Assembly: GCA_012295275.1 (NCBI GenBank)
Contig: CM022675.1
Span: forward strand, 15,641,971 to 15,702,188
DNA length: 60,218 bases
Reading direction: 5' to 3'
From: Chrysomallon squamiferum
Taxonomy: Eukaryota > Mollusca > Gastropoda > Neomphalida > Peltospiridae
Below the pieces are notes generated by a model. That model was not told where the DNA came from. It saw nothing but the letters and a program-made list of their open reading frames with translations, and searched no databases. Positions 40,990 through 54,346 of the stretch are shown here, piece by piece (the stretch's first letter is position 1; every line of letters begins with the position of its first letter). The position numbers and the translations under genes were made by a program.

Positions 40990-41290
40990 TGTTACCGTGA
41001 AAGCCCTATTCTAGTATAACTAATTCTAGTTCTAGTGTAAATACTACTTTTGTTCCAGTATAAATACTAGTTCAGTTCTAATCAAAATATTACTTTTATT
41101 CGAGTACATACACTAGTTTTTTCTAGTATCAGTCTAGTTTTGTTATAGTATCAATACTAATTTTTTCTAATATCGATACTAGTTTTGTTGTATCAATACT
41201 TTTTTTTTCTAGTATTTTTGTTGTATTGCAAACTAGTTGTATTGCAGTCTGTATACTAGTTCTGTTCTAGTTTAAACATTAGTTTTCTGA
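40990..41290. repeat. Degenerate ~23-base array, ctagtataaatactagttct family
   Basis: Imperfect units built on ctagt-ataa-tactagttctgtt. The same family forms a cleaner array at 45065-45430. Confidence 0.85.
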
Positions 41291-41362
41291 TGCTAGATAC
41301 ACTGTACTGCTGGTTCTAGATACACTGTACTGCTGGTTCTAGATACACTGTACTGCTGGTTC
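41290..41362. repeat. 23-base unit, three copies
   Basis: Three adjacent copies of tagatacactgtactgctgg plus ttc. Confidence 0.95.
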
Positions 41363-41759
41363 TAGATGCGGCTAATACGTCGCACATCTGATTAGCAACA
41401 ACACAAGCGGTGGTAATAGAAGATAACGAAGAAGACAGATGACATTATTCACAAAATTACTGCTTTCTGACCTCGTTCATTTCATCTCGCTTTGCCGTTC
41501 TGATCTGAAACAGAATGAAATGATTTCGACGACCCTGGACTGTGCAGCAGCATCGCGGAGAGTGGGCTGTGTAATTATTTCAGTCTTGACTCAGATGTTA
41601 ACATTCACTGGCACGAGTTTCGATCACTGGCGACCATGTTCTCAGAAACATCAATACACGTAATTGTCGCGTGAAAGACACCACGCGAAATCTCCACCAC
41701 CACCAGCAGGGCTTAAAGAACTTTAATATTCCTTTGAAGCCTTGTATTTTGAACTGTTT

Positions 41760-41851
41760 GCACTGTATTATTTATTTATTTATTTATTTATTTATATATA
41801 TATTTTTTTTTTTTTTTTATATAATTACATATAGTTGGTAATACAATTATG

Positions 41852-41909
<58 letters not shown>

Positions 41910-42100
41910 ATTATATAAATAATATATTATGCATATGTGAAAAAGCTTTCGTGATGTTGAATGTATATATCTATCTATCCATCTATCTATCTATCTATCT
42001 ATATATATATATATATATATATATCTGTCTGTCTATCTATCTATATATCTATCTATCTACCTATCTGTCTATCTATCTGCCTATATATTTATCTCTATAT
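41760..42100. repeat. ATTT, T-rich, GA and ATCT microsatellites
   Basis: ATTT at 41768-41795, poly(T) at 41805-41818, GA at 41854-41905, and ATCT/TA/CTGT mixtures at 41970-42090. The stretch 41363-41759 is non-repetitive, with a TGACTCA motif near 41587 and no supported gene. Confidence 0.94.
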
Positions 42101-42382
42101 ATATAAATAATCAATAGCAGGTAGAACAAATTCAGAACTTTAAAGAAACATTTTTTCCAAATTTTATCTAATTTAATTAATAAGCTATAAGTAACACCCA
42201 TTGATTAACATAAAAAGAGAAACGTTAAATATATTAACACCGAAATAACAACATGAATTATATATATATAATTACGTAATTCGAAATCAAATGAAATTGT
42301 GCCAGTAAAGTTGTTGAAATGAAAACTAATAATTTAATAAGAGACACAGGATACTATACAGAGGGAAAAACTTCAAAGCGGA

Positions 42383-43105
<723 letters not shown>

Positions 43106-43798
43106 GGCTCTACGTGTGTTCAGAGTAATGATACAGGGAGAAATAAGAACACTGAAAATCCATATGGAACCGTTAATGTGCAGAAAGCCCGCTTCGGCTG
43201 ATTCTCAAGTACCAGAGAGTTTGTTAGTTAACAATCACGTGCAATATCTGCCGTATCATTACCAGCAGTCGCTTAATTCTGTTAACCCTTTCAGTTCCAC
43301 GAAACGATGCAAATAAGTGAAATTTCGAGATTGCCAAGCAAACATGTCGAGCAAACTGACAACCTCGGTTTGTGGTCGAACAGAAAAAATGGCGAAAAAA
43401 TATTGTAATTTTCTTGATCTGACTACTGTTAAATTACAAGTAGTAGTTGATTTTATAATTATAAAATATCGAGAATGACTTTTTTTTAGATCTCAAAGCA
43501 AGTAATGTCAGATAAGATGCAGAGTTAATGTGTACCGTAAAAATGTCCATTGAAAATGTTTTACATTTCAAAGCAAATAGTAATAACAAAGATTCAATTT
43601 GCAAAGAACAAAAAAATAGAAATGAAACAAAATTACAACATAAAAACATAACAAAAACAAACCAAACGAAAACAAAACAACAAAAGAAAAGAAATAAAAA
43701 ATCAACAAGACAATGACAAAAAAAAAAAAAAAAAACGAAATGTCTACAAGGAATTTTCCAGATCTTTTTTTTTAAATTTCAAACGAATCAGTTTAAAC

Positions 43799-44125
43799 GA
43801 GAGGTCGGCAAAGCTTGGCCCGCGGGCCTCATCGAGTGAGTCAGCTCAACACTTGGACACCAATTATTACATTAACTTCACTGTTTTTTTCTCCAGACCA
43901 AAGCAGCCTGGCTTTGTAGCATCCCTTTTTTGTGATCAGTATTGAAGTTAGAATTGACAGAGACAGAGATATCGGTGTGTGTGTGTGTGTGTGTGTGTGC
44001 GTGCGTGCGCGTGTGTGTGTATATGTGTGTGTTGCATAATATGTAATACATTTGATAGCTCGGCCCTCCTCCAAAATTCTTCATTGCTGTCTGGTCCCCT
44101 CTCTCCAAAGGTTTGCCGACCCCTG
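43799..44125. mobile_element. hAT-like non-autonomous element (MITE)
   Basis: The left end gagaggtcggcaaagcttgg and the reverse complement of the right end, caggggtcggcaaacctttg, form imperfect terminal inverted repeats. Flanking octamers are gtttaaac (43791-43798) and atttaaac (44126-44133), seven of eight matching, as expected for the 8-base target duplication of hAT transposons. The CAGGGGTCGGCAAAC-type end is characteristic of hAT families. The 327-base interior carries a GT microsatellite (about 43975-44030) and no transposase. Confidence 0.8.
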
Positions 44126-44133
44126 ATTTAAAC

Positions 44134-45064
44134 AACGTATTGACCTCGGCTACTGAACGAATTGAAACACACATAAATAAAACAAACCTGTAATGTAGAT
44201 CAATAGCGTGAACGACACCTGAATAATTATTGTGTTTTATAAATCGTTTATGTTCTGTTCCTTTAACAAAACCACTATTGACGCAGTCTGTTACTTATAT
44301 TTAATATATTGTAGAAAGGACATTCTGATATTTATATTGCTGATACAAACGTCAGGGTCTCTAATTCACCGCTGTGTTTAAATTTACCTCCTGTTTCCAA
44401 AGGCATGTGTATTTCTGGTTTATATGTATATATAAAATTAAAAAAAAATATATATATATATAAAACAAATGAAAAAAAAAGAAAAGAAAAGAAAAAAAGG
44501 AAAAATCAAAATTAAATAAAAGGTACTGACTGCTACTACTTCTATTTCTACTACCACTAATAATAACGTAACAAAAGAAATGAAACTGTTCGACTCAAGA
44601 GTACTAAAAAATCAAATTTGGAAGAGTTAATTAATCACACAGACAAAATTTAATGGAAGTCAAACATTTGATATTTCTGGCAGAGTTTTGTTATTTTTCT
44701 ATTGGCACAAACTGATTTACGCGGCGATAAGCAGGAAACTCGAGTTCGTTGTTTGAGTTAGTAATGGATGTTTTTTGTTTTTGCGACTGAAATAACTCGG
44801 TTGCCAATGGCGACGCATCCCATGTCGACAGCATATTAAGTGACTGGTTTATCTTTGAAACGATTATCAGTCTATCTGCTGCGTTATTAATCTGTCATCT
44901 TTCTATCCTTTCACTCTTCCTTCCTTCCGAGTAAAATGAACATAACAAAATGTCTGAGTTGTCTTATTTGGAAAGTTCACTTTACGTAAATTGTTATATT
45001 CTCAGAGTAACCACCCTTTTTCAAATCTTGTGAGTGGATGCAGAATAAAATATAGCATTAGTTT
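44134..45064. other. Gene-free stretch
   Basis: AT-rich, with A-rich tracts near 44440-44520. Around 44800 a gttgccaatggcgac motif resembles an RFX X-box. No exon supported. Confidence 0.4.
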
Positions 45065-45430
45065 AGTTCAAGTATAAATATTAATTGTTTTTCTATGATT
45101 ACTAGTTCTGTTCTAGTATAAGAACTAATTCTGTTCTAGTACAAGTATTAGTTCTGTTCTAGTATAAGTACTAGTTCTGTTCTAGTATAAGTACTAGTTC
45201 TGTTCTAGTATAAGTACTAGTTCTGCTCTAGTACAAGTATTAGTTCTGTTCTAGTATAAGTACTAGTTCTGTTCTAGTATAAGAACTAATTCTGTTCTAG
45301 TACAAGTATTAGTTCTGTTCTAGTATAAGTACTAGTTCTGTTCTAGTATAAGTACTAGTTCTGCTCTAGTTTTGATTTAGTTCTAGTATAAGTACTAGTT
45401 CTGTTCTAGTATAAGTACTAATTCTGTTCC
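45065..45430. repeat. ~23-base array, agttctgttctagtataagt family
   Basis: About 15 units of agttctgttctagtataagt plus act, with tactagt palindromes and a few taagaactaa variants. Same family as 40990-41290. Confidence 0.95.
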
Positions 45431-46774
45431 GGGCTGTTCCAGTTCTGTGTGGGCTGGTACACTTCTGACACTGTTTTCTACTTTGCTGACCGATTTTCTT
45501 CACTGTACGGATATAGCTACCTGGAGAGCTATTTTCTATCTAATTTACTCAGAACGACTTTTTTACGTCCTATAAATGTAATTAAACACATTTCATCTTG
45601 TAAGTTACACGATCAGAATTACAGAGAAACCCTAGAAGGTGATGACAGATTCCCGAAACTGTTAATGTCTAAACGTGTCGTGTTTCCTTCTTGTCAGAAC
45701 ACAGTCACTGAGTTGTACTTGTTTTAAAAGTACGAGGAACCAATCAGCTGAAAATATCGAGTGTGCGACTTTATCAGTATGAACGTAACAGCAGAGATAA
45801 AATATAAATTTGTAAGAAAATACTTCCAAAACATTCGTCCGGTATGAAAGACTGGTTCTCGACTGTTATCTGAGGTAGGCTACAAAGATGCGTAGCATGA
45901 TAAAAATAATTCATATTTTTTACGGAAAGTGCCGAAACGTGAAACCGGTTGATCGTTTATTAATTAATTTCTTAGTTTATTTAATTTATTTATGGCATAA
46001 TATAAATTATATTAAAACTACATTGTTAAAGTTGTTACAATAAATAAAGGGTCAAATAAATAAGTAAATAAATAAAATAAATAAACAAATAAAACAAACA
46101 AAAAAAAAAATAAAAAAAAATAATAAATGATAAAGAAATAAATAAAACAAATAAACAAACAAATAAATAGGTAAATAAAGCGAGAATCAAAATAAATGAT
46201 AAATAAATAGACAGACAAGTATGAAGTAGGAGTGAAAAGACGTTTGTACGATTAAAGAAAAAACACGTCGCATTTTAAAAATAAAACCTTCCTTTCTTGT
46301 AGTTATCAAGTTTGAAAAAGAATTCATACAAAGTACTAAACAAAGCAGACGGCGTCGTTGGCGGCATTTGCAGACTACAGGAGTGAACGTTGACGTCGCT
46401 GCTTGTAAACAAAGTGAAATTGAAATCAATTTTCATGTAGTCGCAAATCAGCTTCCTCGGTCCCGCGTGTTAAGGGAATAAACCGAAGACTCTAACAGAA
46501 AAGCATTTAATATCCAATGTATTTGACGAAGCCTCTTCAACTTCAATCGATATCTGACCACTTCAAAACGATTGATATTTAATAGCAGCGATCTTAAAGT
46601 AGATGGTCATGTGTTAATGTAAGATTAAAAAGTGCAATGACATTTAAAGACATTTGGTAAAAGAAGCGATAAGTATTTGTGCATGCTGAAAAAAAAACGA
46701 AAAAGATTTTAAAAATTAATAACTGAGGGGTGAAGTGTTGATTGTAGAACGCATGAAAAATTCTAATGAAAGTG

Positions 46775-46807
<33 letters not shown>

Positions 46808-48090
46808 AAGAAGAAGAAGAAGAAGAGGAAGAAGAAATGTTTTACGGCCTCTTACAAATAATTAAGGATGACACAAACACTATCTGATGAAACAATAGTC
46901 AAATGTGAAAACATTTTAAAAAGTAACAGAAATCACTGAATGTACTTACCTTGCACATATTCATGTAGTGCGTGCTGTACACATTAGTCTGAATATACGA
47001 TATTTGATTTATCTCACGTTTGTTTCGCGAACTCTAACATGTCAGTGGTGATACTTATTTCTTTTTCAAATGTAATTTACATTAAAATTGGTTTCTATTT
47101 CCGAGAAACAATATATCAACTGTTTTTCTTCTTTCACAGGGAATTCTTACAGGATTGAATTAAGACTAAAAACGATGATAAATCATCAAATCTAATATCA
47201 TTTTAAAATATATTTTGTTTGTCGCAAAATAATGAAAGTCACATAGTAACAGAAATGAAATAGTTACCATAGTGACAGAAATATATGAAATAGCTGTTGT
47301 GTTTAGGGAATGTGTGGGAAAAAAAATCAAAGTCTGTAAATTAACTGAGAATGAACAGAAACACAGATGTTAAACAGACTGACAGACAGATAAAGAGAGT
47401 AACCAGTAGATAAGTAGACAGACATATATAGAGAAACACAAACAGACAGACAGATGGACAGAGAAAAAATTGGGTAGCAAGATAAATTGATGGATGGATT
47501 GACAGAAAAAACAGATTGGTTTGTACAGATTGACAGATAGACAAACACACAGATATACAGATATAAACAGGTACAAAGACAGATAGAATTATAAAAAAAA
47601 GATTAATGTTAAGTTCAAATCAAACACAAAATAAATAAACTACATTTCATCAGATCACGTGACCGAGCTATTACCGGCGTAATTACACGGAAAATGCTCG
47701 GAACGCTTCGTAACGAATCGGATACGATTCCCCCGAAGATTACGTGTGAAGTGAGTGACATTTGCTATTCGTCACATTTCATCTCGTTTTTCCTTCCTGC
47801 TTCCACGGCTAAGTCGGTGAAAGCAGATTAAACTGCGTCGCTACCACGTCGTCGTCACACAGGGCACATAGCTCTGTCGTGGTGACCTGTGTCAGAGTCG
47901 TTGACGTTCTGCGCCGTTGTCAGCGTCGAAATGTAAACATGTGTAAAGTGAGATAATAAATAATAATGTCTCCCGGCGACAACGTCCGATTGTATAACGA
48001 CAAATGAAATATTCAACAGCAACTCAGTCAGTGACAGTGACAGTGATAAGTAACATTACGAGCAGCACCAACAACTTCAACAACAACAAC
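45431..48090. other. Gene-poor region
   Basis: Open frame on the plus strand at about 45449-45727 (92 codons, no ATG start), not called. AAAT tracts at 46040-46210, AGT/AGA at 46776-46837, and ACAG-type repeats at 47370-47580. The patch 47640-47950 is CpG-rich and non-repetitive, with tcacgtgacc near 47655, and looks like regulatory sequence. Confidence 0.45.
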
Positions 48091-48091
48091 A

Positions 48092-48138
48092 ACAACAACA
48101 ATAATAATAATAATAATAATATACAAAGATATAGCACT

Positions 48139-48213
<75 letters not shown>

Positions 48214-48280
48214 ACAAAATTAAAATACGGTATAAAATACGGTGGTGGTGGTGGTGGTGGTAGTAGTAGTAGTTATAGTA
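48092..48280. repeat. AAC/AAT, AGT and GGT trinucleotide tracts
   Basis: AAC/AAT at about 48080-48121, AGT at 48139-48212, GGT at 48241-48262. Confidence 0.95.
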
Positions 48281-48451
48281 AAATTAGAAATATACGACGT
48301 ACATATTGTACAGATATAAATAAAGTTATTTTCAAATAAACTACATATTTTATTGGAGGATGAAATTGTGACAACTTTCGTCTTCCATTTGTTTGATTTC
48401 ACTGAATAAAACTGTAACTGAACGACGTCTCTGATCGTCAGAGTGAACGTA

Positions 48452-48464
48452 AGGTCAGTGACCC
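48452..48464. promoter_or_regulatory. IR1 nuclear-receptor element (AGGTCA-G-TGACCC)
   Basis: Fits the RGKTCANTGAMCY consensus used for ecdysone-receptor/FXR-type IR1 elements at every position. It lies in a non-repetitive patch (48290-48560) with no identified gene. Confidence 0.3.
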
Positions 48465-48539
48465 CTGCGTCAACGTGACTCTGTATTGAGAAAACCAGAA
48501 CAAAACATCTCTGCATCCAGTAGAATCAACAACAAACGT

Positions 48540-49136
48540 TATTTAAACTTTTCTCCACCGCGCTAATCAGATTACCACACAGACATAATGGTTACCCACG
48601 CTTTATATTTAATAAAGACAAATTAAAACTTTTTTTCACTTTTCTTTTTCTTTTTCTTTTTTTTTAATTTCCACCTCCGTCAAACGTTACAATGTTAGAA
48701 TTAATGTTATTGTTACCCGCATCACCTTTGTTTCCCCCGTTAAATGTTAATAATTTGCATTAATATTATTGTTCACAGCCACTTTTTTCTCTTTTTTTTT
48801 TTTTTTTGTCTTTTTTTCCGGACTCTGAAAGTGAAAATTTTGATCTAGTTGACCTATGCTACGCTCAAAAGAAGTTCTGATAAAATTTGTTGCGAATGAA
48901 AGTAAAATTATCGTAATTACAACAAAAAAAAAATGTAACGCACTGGCAGGCACAAGAGAGAAAACTGTAATTAATGGGGGAAAAAAAAGATACCAAAAAA
49001 AGTCTGTGAGTTCTGTGAAAACAAATTTAGCAAATGTGACTGTAAATATCAGTATAAGTAAGTGCATCATGGCGAGTATCAGCAGATTACTTCAGCTTTG
49101 TGTCAGAGAGCCGTGAAATCTGTTACAGAACGTTTA
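48540..49136. other. Gene-free stretch
   Basis: T-rich tracts (48640-48665, 48785-48820). An 86-codon plus-strand frame at 48856-49116 is lysine-rich and derives partly from A-runs; it has no supporting signals. Confidence 0.45.
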
Positions 49137-49138
49137 CA

Positions 49139-49690
49139 AAGCCGTGTAATACATAATAAAAGAGTGATGTACATTACACATACGTGACGTGCGTTACAAA
49201 GCCCTATGTAATACATAATAAAAGAGTGATGTACATTACACATACGTGATGTGCGTTACAAAGCCCTATGTAATACATAATAAAAGAGTGATATACATTA
49301 CACATACGTGATGTGCGTTACAAAGCCTTGTGTAATACATAATAAAAGAGTGATGTACATTACACATACGTGACGTGCGTTACAAAGCCTTGTGTAATAC
49401 ATAATAAAAGAGTGATGTACATTATACATACGTGATGTGCGTTACAAAGCTGTTACAAAGTAAAAGAGTGATATAATACATAATACAAAAGAGATGATGT
49501 AAAAGCTTTAAGCACATTGCAGAATCATAAATGTGCGTTACAAAACTGTGAGATACGCAATATAAGCGTGAAATTCACTACAGAAAGATGACATGCTACA
49601 AATTCGTGAGACACGTAAAACAAAACTTACAGAATCGCTACAAACGTCACAAAACCGTGAGATACGTACAGACACTGTGAGATCTGCCAT
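49139..49690. repeat. 62-base tandem repeat decaying rightward
   Basis: Five good copies of a 62-base unit containing gcgttacaaagccctatgta and taaaagagtgatgtacatta (period seen at 49190, 49251, 49313, 49375, 49437), then progressively diverged fragments to about 49690. Confidence 0.93.
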
Positions 49691-50134
49691 CTTCACAGAA
49701 GTAAAATAATCCATTAATAAAAAAAAAAAATCGGACACTCGGAAAAACGGCTGCAGAATAAATTCGATTTTTTACATTAAATATTAACTTCAAAACGTAG
49801 AAATACCACGAGACTGGATATTGACGAGTTTCAATCCATCATTCAGATTAATGAAATAAAAAACGCGGTGTTTATTTTACACTACCTCTGTGCTCTGGCA
49901 TTAGAAGAAAGAGAAAAAAGCGATCAGTGAAAAATACCAATAAATCCCAGTGTGACTATTAGTTTTTGTCGGATGTATAAATATTTATGTTTGTACACAC
50001 AGGTATACGTACATACGTACATTATAGATGAGCAGATGCCTGCAAGATTAACATGTGTATTCAATAATGCAGGAATATGTCAAACAAAGATAAACCCATT
50101 CGTTTTTGTTACATGTTATTTATTTTATTATATA
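49691..50134. other. Gene-free stretch
   Basis: AT-rich, no exon supported. Confidence 0.45.
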
Positions 50135-50420
50135 CCTACGTAAATACATACATACATTATACATACATACATACATACATACACACACATACATACATTT
50201 ATACATACATACATACATACATACATACACACACATACATTTATACATACATACATATATACATACGTACATACATACATACATACATACATTCATACAT
50301 ACATACATACATACACATACATACATTCATTCATACATACATACATACACACACACACACATACACACACACATACATACATTCATACATACACACACAC
50401 ACACATACATACATACGTAC
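50135..50420. repeat. CATA/CACA tetranucleotide tract
   Basis: Long imperfect ACAT repeats with CA interruptions. Confidence 0.96.
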
Positions 50421-50529
50421 AATATTTAATTTCAAAATGATTTAATGAAAATCTAATTTACTGTGTAGCCTCGTTTATAAATAAATTAAGAAAAATGTAA
50501 ATAAAAAATAAATACAATAGAAGACAATG

Positions 50530-50718
50530 CAATAATAATAATAATAATAATAATAGTAATAATAATAATAGTAATAATAATAATAATAGTAACAATAATA
50601 ATAATAATAGTAATAATAAAAATAAAAACAATAACAATAATAATAATAATAATAATAACAGTAACAATAATAATAATAATAGTAATAATAATAACAATAA
50701 CAATAATAATAATAATAA

Positions 50719-50752
<34 letters not shown>

Positions 50753-50798
50753 TAATAACAATAATAACAATAATAATAGTAATAATAAGAATAATGAC

Positions 50799-50853
<55 letters not shown>

Positions 50854-50858
50854 GTAAC

Positions 50859-50890
<32 letters not shown>

Positions 50891-50905
50891 TAATAATAAT
50901 AATAC
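50530..50905. repeat. AAT/AAC microsatellite
   Basis: Nearly 380 bases of AAT with scattered AGT and AAC units, giving leucine/tyrosine/isoleucine-rich spurious frames. Confidence 0.97.
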
Positions 50906-50994
50906 AGATAAAATATACACATAAAACACAGTGTCTAGAAGGTGAGGGTTTTGCTGACGGCTGTTAAGCTGTACAGTTGTTAATATGTAAATTA

Positions 50995-51158
50995 TCACAG
51001 AAATATTAGTATGTCAATATAGCTCCGTGGAGGACGTTCAAGAACAATGGCCTCGTCTTTGTCGTCGCTGTACAGTTGACGTATATCGTCATCAATGTCG
51101 ATGCACTTCAGAAAAACGTAGCCACAGGGTGTTGAAGTGTGCGCGGGTTTTTGTGTTA
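50995..51158 (-). CDS. Tentative terminal exon, unknown gene
   Basis: A minus-strand open stretch begins after an AG at 51159-51160 and ends at TGA (50995-50997), encoding 53 residues. It includes PCGYVFLKCIDIDDD and an acidic SDDKDEAIVLERPPR segment, far more protein-like than the surrounding repeat-derived frames. There is no ATG in the stretch, so it would be a last exon entered with one base carried over. Weak points: a poor pyrimidine tract before the AG, no AATAAA nearby, and no upstream exon found. I recognise no family. Confidence 0.27.
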
Positions 51159-51228
51159 CTTTTTAAACAGATAAAAAGTAAATGTAAAAGAGCAGCACAG
51201 CTATGACTCAGAGCAATAGCTAATCCAT

Positions 51229-51461
51229 ATGTTATTATTATTATTGTTATTATTATTATTGTTGTTGTTGTTGTTGTTATTATTATTGTTATTATTGTTG
51301 TTGTTGTTGTTCTTATTATTATTATTTATTTATTATTTATTAATATATTATTATTAATAATATTATTAATATTTATTATTATTATAATTATTATTATCAT
51401 TTTTGTTATTACTATTATTATTACTATTAATTTATTATTATTACTATTATTACTAATATTA

Positions 51462-51501
<40 letters not shown>

Positions 51502-51662
51502 GATTTATTATTACAATTATTATTAATATTGTCTTTATTATTATTATTATCATTATTATCATTATCATTATTATTATTACTATTATTATTAATATTAATT
51601 TTGTTATTATTATTATTACTATCATTATTATTATTTTAATATCAGCATCATCATCATTATTA
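51229..51662. repeat. ATT/GTT microsatellite region
   Basis: Compound ATT, GTT and TAAT-rich repeats over more than 400 bases. Confidence 0.96.
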
Positions 51663-52271
51663 TTCATTTTCGTAATTAAATTCACTTCATTTGAAAATTA
51701 ATCTCAGCCACACAAAAACGCACCCAACTCCTTTAAGAAAAGCTGGCCCCGCTCCTGGGGTCATTGTTCAGAGAGACGAGAGTTCTTCATATTTAATAGA
51801 TTTCCCGTCCTCACAAAGGACGTGGAAATAAAGAAAGCAATACTGCGGGGAATGATGTATTTATTTTTTCACACAAGAGTAAAGATGAAATAATGAACTG
51901 ATCATCTAGGATTTTTTGTGGTTGTTTGTTTTGTATAACGAGATCAAATATCGATTACAACAGAAAGGACAGACACACACACTTACAGAGAGATAAAGAG
52001 AAAGATGAGTAGAGAAACTGGCACAGAGTTAGATAAATATATATACAGATACATAAATACAGTGACAGACCCACATACTTACAGAGAGATAAATAAATAT
52101 ACAGATATATGAGTAGAAAGTCAAAGAGATAGATAAATATATATACATACAGATACATAAACAGAGTGACAGACACACAGATTTACAGACAGATAAATAG
52201 ATATACAGATATAGGAGTAGAAAGACAGACATTGATGTAGATAAATAGATAACTACTTTTGCTCTAGTGTT
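51663..52271. other. Gene-free stretch
   Basis: A non-repetitive patch (51700-51850), then a degenerate AGATAAATA/ACAGA-type repeat (51960-52250). No gene supported. Confidence 0.45.
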
Positions 52272-52590
52272 ACTCTACTACTACTACTACTACCACTACT
52301 ATTACTGTTAATACTACTAGTAATACTAGTACTAGTGCTACTGTTTTACAGCTACTACTGCTGCTGCTATTACTATTATTATTACTTCTACTACTGCTGC
52401 TGATACTGTTACTCTTATTAATGTTACTCTTGCTGCTGCTGCTGCTACTACTACTACTACTACTACTAATGTAACTGCTAGTGTTGTTACGACTATTACT
52501 ACTGAAGTTACAACTACTATAACTATTACTACCCCTACTACTACTACCACTGTAGCTACTAATGCTATTTCTACTACTGCTACAACTGGT
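52272..52590. repeat. Imperfect ACT/GCT trinucleotide region
   Basis: ACT repeats with GCT runs near 52432-52446, giving serine- and valine-rich spurious frames. Confidence 0.94.
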
Positions 52591-54161
52591 ACTATTGCTA
52601 AACAATATGCATATTTTACTCAGTTCCAGTTTCTGTAAACACAAAGGTGAATGACCTCCAGTGTTTCAGTTTGACTGTAATTAGCGGAATTATCTGTGCT
52701 AATGCACATGCGTAGAAAATGTCATTTGCCATCTTAAATTAAGCATATTTATTTTAATGTTCTTCTCCTTTCATCGTGTGTGTATGTGCGTCCATTCATA
52801 TGTGTGTGGGCTTAGGTTTATATACGTATGTAAATAGCTACATTATATGTCTGCAGCTAAGTGAGCATCTAAATATATATGTATGAATGGTCGATGTTCG
52901 TATTACGTTTGTATATGTGTTTGTCTTTGTGTTATGCACATTCATGTACGTACTACAGGTGTGTAGGTGTATGTAGATGCTCGTGCCTCTGTGTATTAGT
53001 GACACATTATTGTTACAAATTCGGATTCTTTGTTGTTTATATATTCCACGGATACAACACTGAAGTTCAGCGAAGTTTAACGAAGAACGTAATTTAATTA
53101 AAGTTTGTCTGTTTGAAAACTTCGTTTTGCAGTGGATGTAAAACCCATATTCTGTAACGTGACATGAGTTTGTAAGTTTGTCCACTGTATCTCGTTAAAA
53201 GAAGAAGAAGAAGATAAAGAAGAAGAAGAAGAAGAAGAAGAAGAAGAAAGATGAATAAATAAACAAATAAAGAGAAAAAGAAGAAAAAGACAAAAAAGAA
53301 GAACAGAAAGTGTAGTTTTAAAAAAGGATCGTCAAAAGAAAGAAGTAGAAAAAAATGAAGAAGAAATTGAAGAAAAGAAAGAAGGAAGAAAGGACTGAAG
53401 AAAATAAATAAATAAAATGTAGTTTTAGTTGTTGTATACTAATAGTAAGCGTAGCTGTAGTTGAATTAAGTGTTGTTGTAGTTGTAGTAATTGTAGTTTT
53501 AGTTTTAGTAAGTGTTGTTGTAGTTGTAGTAATTGTAGTTTTAGTTTTAGTAAGTGTAGTTGTTGTTGTAATAATAGCAGCAGAGGTCGTAGTAGTAGTG
53601 GTAGTAGTTGATGTGTTGTAGTAGTAGTAGCAGTTGTTGTTGTTGAAGTTGTTGTAGTGGTAGAATTAACAGTAGAAAATAAGAAACAGAAATGAAACCG
53701 TAACAGCCGAAGAGGAAATTAACTTCCAAAACGAGAACAACTACAACAACAACAACAGCAGTAGCAGCAAAGGCAACAACACTAACTAGTATTACAAAAT
53801 ATCATCCAGCATAACAACATACCATAACAACAACATCAACAAGAGTAGGAGCAGAGGTAACAACAACAACTGCTACAAAATATCATCTGTCATAACAGAA
53901 TACAATGACAACAACACCAAGAGGAATAAAAAGATTGCCCATGTTCGAGAATAAGAAACAAAACAGATAACGAAAGAAGAAGAAAGAATAAAACGGAAAT
54001 AATGAATCGAAGAAGGAATAAGAGAAAAACGAAGTCACAGTAAAGTGTGCAGATCGGTGCAGACCTAACTAAGTAAGGACTCTGTTTTCACGTCTAAACA
54101 AAAACCCGATTATTTCCTCAGAATTTCTCCCGCAGTGAAAAGACGCGGAAGGGAGACGAGG
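52591..54161. other. Gene-poor region with GAA and GTT/AGT tracts
   Basis: GAA at 53200-53250, purine-rich to 53400, GTT/AGT at 53420-53660, AAC at 53735-53890. A 38-codon minus-strand frame (52616-52732) begins at a YY1-like AAGATGGC and was not called. Confidence 0.45.
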
Positions 54162-54346
54162 CTGACGTGACGAGCTCTCATTGACTCACGTGACGAGCTC
54201 TCACTGGCTCACGTGACGAGCTCTCATTGTCTCACGTGACGAGCTCTCGCAGGCTCACGTGACGAGCTCTCACTGGCTCACGTGACGAGCTCTCTAGGGG
54301 CTCACGTGACGAGCTCTCATTGTCTCACGTGACGAGCTCTCACTGG
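54162..54346. repeat. Array of eight 23-base units with E-box and GAGCTC palindromes
   Basis: GAGCTC occurs at 54172, 54195, 54218, 54241, 54264, 54287, 54311 and 54334, i.e. every 23 bases with one 24-base step. In units 2-8 each GAGCTC is preceded by TCACGTGAC; unit 1 has TGACGTGAC. The 3' part of each unit (attgact, actggct, attgtct) varies. Confidence 0.97.

Noticed and set aside
45449-45727. 92-codon plus-strand frame after the 23-base array
   Set aside because: Starts at GTG. A possible acceptor (gttccag) and donor (GTAAGT near 45600) exist, but frames of this length are expected several times by chance in 60 kb of this composition.
52616-52732. 38-codon minus-strand frame beginning at AAGATGGC
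   Set aside because: The start coincides with a YY1-like motif beside an NRF1-like catgcg motif, so a regulatory explanation is at least as good.
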